From contig CAMCZZ010000024.1 in NCBI GenBank assembly GCA_945888375.1, positions 1-39,888 of the forward strand: 39,888 nt of DNA. Direction: 5' to 3'. Source of the DNA: Akkermansia muciniphila (lineage in GTDB: Bacteria; Verrucomicrobiota; Verrucomicrobiia; Opitutales; Opitutaceae). Positions 1 to 6,373 of the stretch are shown in pieces. Below the pieces are notes generated by a model. That model made no database searches. It saw only the letters and a list, made by a program, of their open reading frames with translations, and was not told the origin of the DNA. The translations under genes were made by a program, and so were the position numbers. Every line of letters begins with the position of its first letter. The stretch's first letter is position 1.

Positions 1-84
1 CTCAATCCACGATCGCGTTAAATCCTTAGTATCGACCGGTCCCTGTCCTTTGTCTCCGAAGCGGAAAGTATAATATAAAACCAT
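1..84 (-). CDS. Partial ORF at left edge, possible fourth cassette gene
   Basis: On the minus strand an ATG at 84-82 opens a frame of 28 codons that runs to the window edge without a stop; it begins MVLYYTFRFGDKGQGPVD. A purine-rich AAGGG lies a few bases upstream, closer to the ATG than usual. It starts 56 bp beyond the end of the leftmost attC, so it could be the gene of a fourth cassette or the first chromosomal gene beyond the array. No family is recognised. It is real only if the frame continues to the left of the window. Confidence 0.35.
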   Translation of the reverse strand, partial: MVLYYTFRFGDKGQGPVDTKDLTRSWIE

Positions 85-139
85 AACCCTTAATAAAAAG
101 GGCGGGCGAAGCTTTTTCCGGCTTGTATATCCGCAGCTA

Positions 140-238
140 GATCAACGTCAAAGATGAGGTGCGGCTATGACTGGCGCGACACATGCGTTAGCATGGGGCG
201 TGACAGGCATAGGCGTTACCTCCATCGCTTTGTTAGGC
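140..238 (-). repeat. attC site of cassette 3 (leftmost attC)
   Basis: The site ends with GTTAGGC at 232-238 and begins with GATCAAC at 140-146, a degenerate partner box where the other two sites have GCCTAAC. Between them are two imperfectly complementary arms: gaggtgcggctatgactg near 157-174 faces caggcataggcgttacctc near 204-222. The inner motifs tggcgc and gtgacag are shared with the other two attC sites. The stop codon of the cassette 3 ORF lies just outside the GTTAGGC box. The divergent box suggests either a differently terminated next cassette or the relic attI half at the array end. Confidence 0.75.
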
Positions 239-242
239 TCAT

Positions 243-572
243 TTATGGTTTTGGAAGGATTAAGAGTTCTCGGGGGCAGACCTCCGCTTCCAGACGTATC
301 GGATGAAATTTCAGAGATTTTATATCTAGCCCCATCTTCGTCGTTTCGTGGTGCCAAATACGCTCGAATTGCGTATCAATCACTAAGACCCCATCTTTTT
401 CCGATAGGAATACGTATGGCTCACCTATGCTATCTAATTTTGTCTTGTGCGCCGTTTTGGCTAGTGGGTGATCCATCTCAGCCCAGGGTAACCAGACGAT
501 TAGTAAATCTAGCTCTGCGGCTGTTTTCCAGCGTGATGCCAGTATATCGTATTTCTTTAGGGAAGGCTTCAT
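243..572 (-). CDS. Integron cassette 3: orphan 109-aa protein
   Basis: This minus-strand ORF fills cassette 3. Its start lies 17 bp past the attC box of cassette 2 and its stop lies 5 bp before the attC box of its own cassette, the expected geometry for a cassette gene. The protein is soluble and has no signal peptide or membrane segment. It is rich in aromatic and charged residues, with segments such as LDLLIVWLPWAEMDHP, ERIWHHETTKMGLDI and a proline-containing C-terminus LLILPKP. I do not recognise a family. The A+T-rich codon use differs from the flanking chromosome, consistent with lateral origin. Confidence 0.7.
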   Translation of the reverse strand: MKPSLKKYDILASRWKTAAELDLLIVWLPWAEMDHPLAKTAHKTKLDSIGEPYVFLSEKDGVLVIDTQFERIWHHETTKMGLDIKSLKFHPIRLEAEVCPRELLILPKP

Positions 573-588
573 ATTCTTGGTCTGATCT

Positions 589-685
589 GCCTAACGTCGT
601 GATGAGCGAGCCGGTTGCTTGGCGCAGAGGCAGCTCCGCTGCATCTGTGACAAGCAATCGGCTTCGCTCCATCTACTGGTTAGGC
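589..685 (-). repeat. attC site of cassette 2
   Basis: GCCTAAC at 589-595 pairs with GTTAGGC at 679-685. The internal arms gcgagccggttgcttg and caagcaatcggcttcgct are imperfectly complementary with a few unpaired bases, as attC sites need for folding as single strands. The motifs tggcgca and tgtgaca at the inner ends are shared with the other two attC sites. The variable centre contains a smaller stem, gcagctccgctgc. Confidence 0.85.
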
Positions 686-699
686 TCAGTTTTTTCATT

Positions 700-942
700 T
701 CATAGATTGGATTTTTTGGTTTTCTGGAATATCAAAATAATTCCTATTATGAAACAAATCCAGAGGGCGGGATTTGAATATGAAATGGAATAATCTGGAG
801 TATTCGACCAGCGACCCGATCCATTGATTGCCACCGCTGACTTATGCGCGGCCCAGGCAATATGGGCACATATTCGTTCGGCCGTGCAGATAAGTGCGGC
901 CAGTGCAATAAATGATAAACCGACTATTTGGGGTGTATTCAT
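700..942 (-). CDS. Integron cassette 2: small two-helix membrane protein
   Basis: This 80-aa minus-strand ORF fills cassette 2, with its ATG 14 bp beyond the GCCTAAC box of the preceding attC. Two hydrophobic stretches are visible: residues about 5-22 (IVGLSFIALAALICTAE) and about 58-74 (ALWICFIIGIILIF). A polar loop with NGSGRWSNTPDYS lies between them, and a lysine-rich tail (QKTKKSNL) ends the protein. That pattern fits a small inner-membrane protein with two helices. Small membrane peptides are common integron cassette cargo. No family is recognised and the function is unknown. Confidence 0.65.
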   Translation of the reverse strand: MNTPQIVGLSFIALAALICTAERICAHIAWAAHKSAVAINGSGRWSNTPDYSISYSNPALWICFIIGIILIFQKTKKSNL

Positions 943-955
943 ATTTTTTGTTTCT

Positions 956-1058
956 GCCTAACGCTCAAACTGAGCCGCGATCATGGCTGGCGCGGAGTGT
1001 GCTGCTCGGAGCACAATCCGTGACAGCCATGATCGTTGGCTCCAGTGCCTTGTTAGGC
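956..1058 (-). repeat. attC site of cassette 1
   Basis: This is the clearest attC in the array. GCCTAAC at 956-962 faces GTTAGGC at 1052-1058. The arms gagccgcgatcatggctg and cagccatgatcgttggctc are complementary except for a small bulge, which would leave extrahelical bases in the folded single strand. The inner motif tggcgcggagtg and the matching tgacag are shared with the other attC sites. The central loop carries its own stem (gtgctgctcggagcac). Confidence 0.9.
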
Positions 1059-1063
1059 TCAGT

Positions 1064-1612
1064 TTATTTGTATATTTGGTCTTGGTTTGACTGAGGAAGC
1101 TGATTGACGGCGAAGTCTGCGATGATGGCTTTTAGCTTTTCGGCGTTAGCCCGATCAAACGACAAGTCATATACGTCAGGCTCAATCGGCCCATCGCCTA
1201 ATATCTTACTCCTAACGCCCATGAGTAGATAGTGCTTACCGGCTGTAGCAGTATAAAGCCTGATCACATAATTTGCGCCGGCAAAGCTGACGCTGCCAAT
1301 CTTCTTCGAAACTTGGTCGCCTCGCTCGCTCGCTATCTCTTCCCACGCCAAAAACTTTTCAATGGCGGCACTAAACTCACCGGCCTTATCTCTGTGAACC
1401 ATGACCTGAGTTCGCTTGATGGGATGCGAAAACAATTTCACGTAAAGAATGTCGCCGCCAACTTCGACCGTGAGCGGAGTAGATACATCGGACTTCGTAA
1501 CCGGATTATATTCCGAATAGCTCAGGCTGGCATTGACCCGAGTTGCGTCCGGGTAAGTGACACAGCCCCCGAGGATCATTGCGAATAACGATATGAGGAT
1601 TGCTGGTTTCAT
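1064..1612 (-). CDS. Integron cassette 1: predicted lipoprotein
   Basis: This 182-aa protein is the first cassette gene next to the integrase. Its N-terminus is a lipoprotein signal: MKPAIL, a hydrophobic stretch, then the lipobox LGGC with Cys17 as the predicted lipidated residue. The mature part is soluble and mixed alpha/beta (segments VEVGGDILYVKLFSHP, NYVIRLYTATAGKHYLLMG) and ends in a short polar tail. The stop lies 5 bp outside the attC box and the ATG 12 bp inside the attI/cassette junction, so the gene fits the cassette exactly. Being first in the array it should be the best expressed. No family is recognised; exported and lipid-anchored cassette products are common. Confidence 0.8.
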   Translation of the reverse strand: MKPAILISLFAMILGGCVTYPDATRVNASLSYSEYNPVTKSDVSTPLTVEVGGDILYVKLFSHPIKRTQVMVHRDKAGEFSAAIEKFLAWEEIASERGDQVSKKIGSVSFAGANYVIRLYTATAGKHYLLMGVRSKILGDGPIEPDVYDLSFDRANAEKLKAIIADFAVNQLPQSNQDQIYK

Positions 1613-1623
1613 TGGTATTTTCT

Positions 1624-1690
1624 GCCTAACGTTGTTTAGTCGGAAAGTTGTCCGATTAGGTCAGGCTTAGCTTGGCCTAAACGTAATAAT
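1624..1690. other. Putative attI site and integrase/cassette intergenic region
   Basis: GCCTAAC at 1624-1630, read on the minus strand as GTTAGGC, is the junction where cassette 1 is joined. The 60 bp up to the integrase start contain an inverted repeat, TCGGAAAGTTGTCCGA (1640-1655), and two further core-like boxes, gattagg and ggcctaaacg, in the position where integrase-binding repeats of attI are expected. The promoters for the integrase and for the cassettes should also lie here or in the integrase 5' end. No LexA-type box was recognised. Confidence 0.55.
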
Positions 1691-3109
1691 GTGGACTTTT
1701 TAGGAATTAGAGCTTCTTCTAAGTTCATGGAGCAGACTGCGAGTGGAGAGCTTAAACCGAAGGAAGCGGTGCGCCGCATCATCATGGCGGCCGGGGTTGA
1801 GGTCCCAGATCGGGAGGCGTATTGGCTCGGCTTCCACATGGAGCGTTTTGTGAAGCATGCTCGGGAGCTTGGCGAGCTTTTAGATCTCCCTGTCTGCGCT
1901 GAGGCTTATAGAGCTTTCTGCCGCTCCGGGGGGATGCCGGATTGGCAGTTTGCCCAGCTGGAGCAGGCGTTGACGGTTTTCGCCCGCGGCACCGAGCGCT
2001 GGCAATGGGTGCGGCCCAAGGCGGACGCTGCCCCGGGGCAGGTTTCCCTGAGTCCGGGGGGCTGGCAGTTGCGCTACCGGATAAAGGCGAGCGGCCTGCA
2101 TGCCGCGGTGGTCTCCGCTGCTGGAATGGTGTCGGCCGGGGGGCCTCCTCCGGAGATGGAGGCCTGGATCGCCGCCCTGCGTCGCGCGATCCGGCTGAAT
2201 CACTATTCGGTGCGCACCGAGCAGACCTACCTGGAGCATGTTCGCCGGTTTTTGCTGTTTACGGGTCCGGTGGTGGCCGAGGAGTTGGGCGAGGAGCACG
2301 TGAAGCGGTATCTGGAGCATCTGGCGCTCCAGTTGCGGTTGTCGGCCTCTTCCCAGAACCAGTCGTTCTCGGCCTTGCTCTACTTTTTCACCCGGGTGCT
2401 GGGCCGGCGCCTGGGGAGCTTGGAGGACACGGTTCGCGCCCACCGCGGGCGGCGGTTGCCGGAGGTGCTGGGGCGCGAGGAGGTGCGGCGCTTCCTCGCT
2501 CTGACGGAGGGCACGAGCGGGCTGATGTTGCGCTTGATCTACGGGGCCGGCCTGCGGCTCATGGAGTGTCTGCGCCTGCGGGTGAAGGATATCGATTTCG
2601 AGCGCGGCCAGTTGATGATCCGGGACGGCAAGGGCGGGAAAGACCGGGCGGTGATGCTGCCGGAGGCGCTGCGCTCCGGCTTGCGCGACCACTTCGAGCG
2701 GCTCCGCGTGCTGTGGGAGCAGGACAGGCGGGCGGAGGCGGACGGAGTCTGGCTGCCGGACGCCTTGGAGAAAAAGTATCCCGGTGCGGGCAAGGAGTGG
2801 GGCTGGCAGTGGGTGTTCCCGGCCAAGGGGCTTTCGATCGATCCGCGCTCCGGCCGGGCGCGCCGGCACCACGTGCATGACAACACGCTGCACAAGGCGG
2901 TGAAGGTGGCGGCGCAGCGGGCGGGGATCGCCAAGCCGATGAGTTGCCATACGCTCCGGCACTCGTTTGCCACGCACCTGCTGGAGGGCGGGACAGATAT
3001 CCGCACGGTGCAGGATTTGCTCGGGCACAGCAGCGTGGAGACGACGCAGATCTACACGCACGTCATGCGGACGCCGGGGCTGGGCGTGCGTTCGCCGCTG
3101 GACGCGTGA
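1691..3109 (+). CDS. intI: Integron integrase (tyrosine recombinase) with N-terminal extension
   Basis: This site-specific recombinase inserts and excises gene cassettes at attI and attC. It has 472 aa with the GTG start at 1691; an in-frame ATG at 1727 is an alternative, and neither has a good ribosome-binding site. Residues about 157-250 form the core-binding SAM-like domain and 260-470 the catalytic domain. The visible catalytic set is Arg289 (GAGLRLMEC), a Lys in GKGGKD (314-317), His420 and Arg423 (HTLRHSF), His446 (LLGHSS) and Tyr455 (TQIYTHV). The integron-specific insert is present near 350-376 (LPDALEKKYPGAGKEWGW), as in IntI1, and the C-terminus GVRSPLDA also matches. The first 150 residues have no counterpart in the shorter class 1 integrase (about 337 aa) and carry an unassigned domain. 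Confidence 0.95.
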   Translation: MDFLGIRASSKFMEQTASGELKPKEAVRRIIMAAGVEVPDREAYWLGFHMERFVKHARELGELLDLPVCAEAYRAFCRSGGMPDWQFAQLEQALTVFARGTERWQWVRPKADAAPGQVSLSPGGWQLRYRIKASGLHAAVVSAAGMVSAGGPPPEMEAWIAALRRAIRLNHYSVRTEQTYLEHVRRFLLFTGPVVAEELGEEHVKRYLEHLALQLRLSASSQNQSFSALLYFFTRVLGRRLGSLEDTVRAHRGRRLPEVLGREEVRRFLALTEGTSGLMLRLIYGAGLRLMECLRLRVKDIDFERGQLMIRDGKGGKDRAVMLPEALRSGLRDHFERLRVLWEQDRRAEADGVWLPDALEKKYPGAGKEWGWQWVFPAKGLSIDPRSGRARRHHVHDNTLHKAVKVAAQRAGIAKPMSCHTLRHSFATHLLEGGTDIRTVQDLLGHSSVETTQIYTHVMRTPGLGVRSPLDA

Positions 3110-3174
3110 GGGCCGGCGGGGCTGGGGCGGGTCGAAGGGAGTGTCGAGGAGCGGGACCGAAACTCGGCTAATGG

Positions 3175-3624
3175 TCAGCCGCGACCGCCGAAGCTGCTGT
3201 AGTCGTCGAGGTCGAGCAGGTCGAAAAAGGTCGAGATGTCGTCGCGCTGCGGGGCGAGGGCCTGCCTGCGCTCGGCGAACCACTCGTGCATCTCGGCATC
3301 CGCTGGGCCACGCCGGGTGAGGGTGGCGGACCAGAGCTCAATCGCAGCGGAGGCTCGGGGGGCCTGGGCGCGCACCCAGGCGAGGATGGCCGAATCGGAA
3401 TCGGCGGTGCGGACGGCCTCGAGAAAAGCCTCGGGCGTGAGGCCGGTGAAGGTGAAGAAATGGGCGTCAATCGGGCAGTCGTAGGCGTAATCGCCGTTGG
3501 TTCCGGCGAGGTGGGCGCGGGCCTTGTCGATCAGGCGGGGTAGGTGGACGTAGCCGCCGAGGGTCACGCGCGGGCTGCGGGGCGGGTGGCGGCGGAGATC
3601 GGGGGCGGAGAGGGGGAGGGTCAT
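3175..3624 (-). CDS. DUF5069 domain protein
   Basis: This 149-aa protein matches the DUF5069 pattern: an N-terminal segment LRRHPPRSP followed by GGYVHLPRLIDKARAHLAG, then CPIDAHFFTFTG and a helical C-terminal half. The family is small and soluble, frequent in Verrucomicrobia and Planctomycetes, and has no known function. I chose the ATG at 3624 because it places the start 17 bp after the stop of the upstream dus gene and retains the family N-terminus; the longer frame from 3678 would overlap dus. It is the last gene of a minus-strand run lpxI, bifunctional nuclease, dus, DUF5069. Confidence 0.85.
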   Translation of the reverse strand: MTLPLSAPDLRRHPPRSPRVTLGGYVHLPRLIDKARAHLAGTNGDYAYDCPIDAHFFTFTGLTPEAFLEAVRTADSDSAILAWVRAQAPRASAAIELWSATLTRRGPADAEMHEWFAERRQALAPQRDDISTFFDLLDLDDYSSFGGRG

Positions 3625-3640
3625 GAGAAACGGGAGGGCC

Positions 3641-4756
3641 TCAGCCGGAGATGGTGGCGAGCGAGCAGCCATCGGCATCAGGCGTCTCGCAATTTGGCCG
3701 GGCGACGACGCCGGGGTAGGGCTCGTCGGCGAAGGGGTGGCCGGCGCGGTCGAGGAGGTGCTCGGCGCAGACCGCGAAGAGCTCGGCCTCGGTCATGGCG
3801 CGGCGCATGGCGTGCAAAAATGCGCCCTCGGGATCGACGGACTGGCCGACGAAGTTGAGAAACTTTTTCATGCGGGCCACATGGGCGCGCTCGACGGCGG
3901 AGGCATCGCCGATGGGGCGGTCGAGAAAGCCGGCCGCGGTGGCGCGGTAGAGGGCGTGGACGTAGGCATGCACATCGCCGAGGGTCGGGGCGAAGGGTGT
4001 CGAGCCGGCGAGGTGTTCGCGGATCTGGCGGAAAAGCCAGGGATTGCGGATGGCGTGGCGGCCGCACATCACGCCGGCGGCGCCGGTCTCGGCGAGCACC
4101 CGGGCGGCCACGCGGGCGCTAGTGACGTTGCCATTGGCCAGGACGGGGCAGGGAACGGTGCGAACGGCGCGGGCGATCTCGTCATAGTGCACGCCGCCGC
4201 GATACATCTCCTTCACGGTGCGGCCATGGACGGCGAGCAGGTCGACGCGGTGGCGGGCGACGGAGGCGAGGATGCGCTCGAAGTGGCGGGTATCCTCGAA
4301 GCCGATGCGCATTTTTACCGTGAAGAGACCCGGAGTGCAGGCGCGCAGGGCGGCGAGGATGGCGTCCACGTGCTCGGGGTCCCGGAGCAGGCCGCCGCCG
4401 ACGTTTTTTTTGTAAACCTTGGGCGCGGGGCAGCCGAGGTTCAGATCGATGCCGGCGACAGGATGGCGGAGCAGGAGGGCGACGGTGCGCTCGAGGTGGG
4501 GGATCTCTTCGCCGATCAGCTGGGCGAAGACGGGGCGGCCGGTGCGGTTCTCGTCGATCGAGCGGAGGATGTGCGGCTCGGGGCGGGACTGGCCGTGGAC
4601 CCGGAGAAACTCGGTGACGTAGTAATCGGGCGGGCCGTAGTCGGCGATCAGGCCCATGAACGCGAGGTCGGTCACGTCCTGCATCGGGGCGAGGACGGTC
4701 AACGGCTGGCCTGCGACCTGGGGTCTCGGCAAAGCCGGAGGACGCTCGGTGTTCAC
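3641..4756 (-). CDS. tRNA-dihydrouridine synthase (Dus family)
   Basis: Dus enzymes reduce uridine to dihydrouridine in the D-loop of tRNA using FMN and NADPH. Visible marks are the FMN-binding start VLAPMQDVTD (residues 21-30), the catalytic cysteine in DLNLGCPAPKV (Cys109), TVKMRIGFEDT, the HGRT motif, and VLANGNV followed by VMCGRHAIRNPWLF. The GTG at 4756 is chosen because it starts 11 bp after the stop of the upstream gene; the longest frame reaches 4810 and would overlap it. The subfamily (DusB- or DusC-like) cannot be fixed by eye. Confidence 0.9.
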   Translation of the reverse strand: MNTERPPALPRPQVAGQPLTVLAPMQDVTDLAFMGLIADYGPPDYYVTEFLRVHGQSRPEPHILRSIDENRTGRPVFAQLIGEEIPHLERTVALLLRHPVAGIDLNLGCPAPKVYKKNVGGGLLRDPEHVDAILAALRACTPGLFTVKMRIGFEDTRHFERILASVARHRVDLLAVHGRTVKEMYRGGVHYDEIARAVRTVPCPVLANGNVTSARVAARVLAETGAAGVMCGRHAIRNPWLFRQIREHLAGSTPFAPTLGDVHAYVHALYRATAAGFLDRPIGDASAVERAHVARMKKFLNFVGQSVDPEGAFLHAMRRAMTEAELFAVCAEHLLDRAGHPFADEPYPGVVARPNCETPDADGCSLATISG

Positions 4757-4766
4757 GGAGGGCGGA

Positions 4767-5285
4767 TCACTTTTTACCGTCGTCGGAATCGTCGTCGGCG
4801 GCCGTATCATCGTCGTCGTCGGAGGACTCGGCGGCGGCCTCGGACTGTTGTTTCATCACCCGTTCGAGGATCTCGGTCATGTCCTCGACCTGGTCATAGA
4901 CTTTTTTGGCGACGAGGATGGGGCGTTTATGGGAGAGGGCGAGGACGGTGCTATCGCTCGGGCGGGCGTCGAGCTCGACGATCTTTTGGCCGAGTTCATT
5001 TTTCATCTTTAACAGGATGCGGGCGTAGAAGGTGCCTTCGTGGACGTCGTTGATGACGACGTGTTCGAGGGTGGCGCCCAGGCCGCTCAGGATGTGATTG
5101 ATAAGATCGTGGGTGAGGGGGCGCTCCTTTTTCACCCCGTCGAGGGACATCTGGATGGCGTTTCCCACGGAGTGATCGACGTAGATCACGAAGGTCTTGG
5201 CGTCGTCGCCGAGGAAGATGGCGCAGCCGTTGGCGGTGGGCATCACGCCCTTGACGGTGACGGGGAGAACGGAGGGAGAGGCCAT
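4767..5285 (-). CDS. Bifunctional nuclease family protein (DUF151)
   Basis: This 172-aa protein carries the DUF151/BFN fold: VKGVMPTANGCAIFLGDD, then FVIYVDHSVGNAI, the LTHDLI segment, VVINDVHEGTFYARI and the ELDARPSDS motif characteristic of the family. Plant and bacterial members have been reported to act as nucleases or in stress responses; the role here is unproven. It ends with a strongly acidic tail, a run of Asp and Ser around residues 153-168 followed by GKK, which is unusual and probably disordered. The ATG at 5285 is preferred because the longer frame to 5324 only translates a tandem repeat in the spacer. Confidence 0.88.
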   Translation of the reverse strand: MASPSVLPVTVKGVMPTANGCAIFLGDDAKTFVIYVDHSVGNAIQMSLDGVKKERPLTHDLINHILSGLGATLEHVVINDVHEGTFYARILLKMKNELGQKIVELDARPSDSTVLALSHKRPILVAKKVYDQVEDMTEILERVMKQQSEAAAESSDDDDDTAADDDSDDGKK

Positions 5286-5299
5286 GATAGGGGGAATCT

Positions 5300-5334
5300 C
5301 CAATGACCGATGACCAATGTCCAATGACGAATTA
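5300..5334. repeat. Tandem heptamer repeat (CCAATGA-like)
   Basis: The spacer between lpxI and the bifunctional nuclease gene holds four head-to-tail heptamers: CCAATGA, CCGATGA, CCAATGT, CCAATGA (5300-5327), then a degenerate CGAATTA. On the coding strand they read TCATTGG. They sit directly upstream of the start codon at 5285. Confidence 0.85.
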
Positions 5335-5363
5335 CGAACAGCAATTTGCCCGGGTGGGGGGCG

Positions 5364-6215
5364 TCAGGCGGCGCCGTGAAGGGCGATCCCAAGCTGTTCC
5401 GCGCGGGCGAGGACGGCGGGTTTATCGATCAAGATCACCCGGCCGGCCTCGAGCACGGCGGAGCGGATCTGGGCGGCGTCGAGAACCTCCAGAGTTTTGA
5501 GGCCGAAACAAGGCACGTCGAAGCGGTAATCCTGACGGGACTTCACGGTTTTGACGTAGATGGCCTCGTCGGTCTTCAGCGTGCCGGCGCGGCGGATCAT
5601 CTCGTCGGTGCCCTCGTAGGCCTCCACGGCGAGGACGGTGCCTTTGCGCACGACGCAGCCCTGGCCGATATCGAGGCGGGCGCATTCACGGGCGATGTGC
5701 AGGCCGTGGTCCACGTAGTCGCGGTCGGCGGAGACTTTTTGCCGGGTCATCGGGCCGGGGGTGGCGAGGTGGGCATCGATGAAGGCGCGGGCGTCGAGCA
5801 GGTGCACGCCGAGGTCCTCGATCTCGCGAGCGATGGCGCCGAAGATGGTCTCGGCGTTGCGGCGTTTCAGGGTCGCGAGGAGAGCGAGGGCCTTCAGGTC
5901 GGGGTGCAGGCCCGAAAAGAGGCGGCGGGGGGAAACCTGGCCGGCCATGAAGGCGTAGCCGGCGTCGAAGCGTTTAAGGGCTTTAAGAAGAGCGCCGATC
6001 TGCCCGACCTTGATCAAGGCCCGCTCGGACTCGGGAAAGGTTGCCTGAAGCTCGGGCGAGGTCTCCTCGTCCATCGCCACGAGGCGCAGGGGCACTCCGG
6101 CGGCACGGATGCACTCGGCGACCAAGGCGGGGTAGCGTCCTTGCCCGGCGATGAGCGCAACCGGGCGCCGGGGATCGAAAGCCGGCGGGAGAAAGGCGGA
6201 GAGCGGGGCGGGCAT
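5364..6215 (-). CDS. lpxI: UDP-2,3-diacylglucosamine pyrophosphatase LpxI
   Basis: LpxI hydrolyses UDP-2,3-diacylglucosamine to lipid X and UMP in lipid A synthesis, replacing LpxH in many non-enterobacterial Gram-negatives. The protein has the LpxI/DUF1009 pattern: VALIAGQGRYPALVAE at the N-terminus, VGQIGALLKAL, AGQVSPRRLFSG, the middle segment RQKVSADRDYVDHG, DIGQGCVVRKGTVLAVEAYEGTD, and a C-terminal half with VKTVKSRQDYRFDVPCFG. The ATG at 6215 (283 aa) is chosen because family members start shortly before the IAGQGRYP motif; the frame is open to 6266. It heads a minus-strand gene run and implies an outer membrane with lipid A. Confidence 0.92.
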   Translation of the reverse strand: MPAPLSAFLPPAFDPRRPVALIAGQGRYPALVAECIRAAGVPLRLVAMDEETSPELQATFPESERALIKVGQIGALLKALKRFDAGYAFMAGQVSPRRLFSGLHPDLKALALLATLKRRNAETIFGAIAREIEDLGVHLLDARAFIDAHLATPGPMTRQKVSADRDYVDHGLHIARECARLDIGQGCVVRKGTVLAVEAYEGTDEMIRRAGTLKTDEAIYVKTVKSRQDYRFDVPCFGLKTLEVLDAAQIRSAVLEAGRVILIDKPAVLARAEQLGIALHGAA

Positions 6216-6373
6216 GTGGCGAGAAACCTTGGGTTTGAGCACGAACGACCTTCGCATCCGGGCCAAGGTTGAATCGCAGGCCGATGAGCGGAAAAATTTT
6301 ACCCATGGGACGCGTTGACCGTCTGGGCCGGCGCGCTTTGGCTGGCGCCCTGCGGTGAGGCTCGCCGCTCTGC

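Larger units (their letters stand above)
1..3109. mobile_element. Chromosomal integron: integrase gene plus minus-strand cassette array
   Basis: An integron integrase gene on the plus strand is divergent from an array of small minus-strand ORFs, each followed by an attC-like imperfect palindrome bounded by GCCTAAC and GTTAGGC. The order from the integrase is: integrase start, putative attI (1624-1690), cassette 1 (about 962-1630), cassette 2 (about 595-961), cassette 3 (about 146-594), then an unresolved left edge. This is the classical integron layout, with cassettes reading away from the integrase. The three attC sites are similar in length (97-103 bp) and share short core segments, as in sedentary chromosomal integrons. 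No resistance gene or transposase is seen in the part that is present. The left boundary lies outside the window or near position 140. Confidence 0.88.

Noticed and set aside
167-793. Plus-strand ORF of 208 codons across the cassette region
   Set aside because: It begins inside one attC and crosses a second attC and two cassette boundaries, which no cassette gene does. The minus-strand ORFs fit between the attC sites.
1880-3283. Long minus-strand ORF opposite the integrase
   Set aside because: It is Arg/Pro/His-rich without motifs and covers a gene with complete catalytic residues; it is the antisense image of a G+C-rich gene.
3623-5053. Plus-strand ORF of 476 codons
   Set aside because: Antisense to DUF5069, dus and the nuclease gene, with Gly/Ala/Glu-rich low complexity and no domain.
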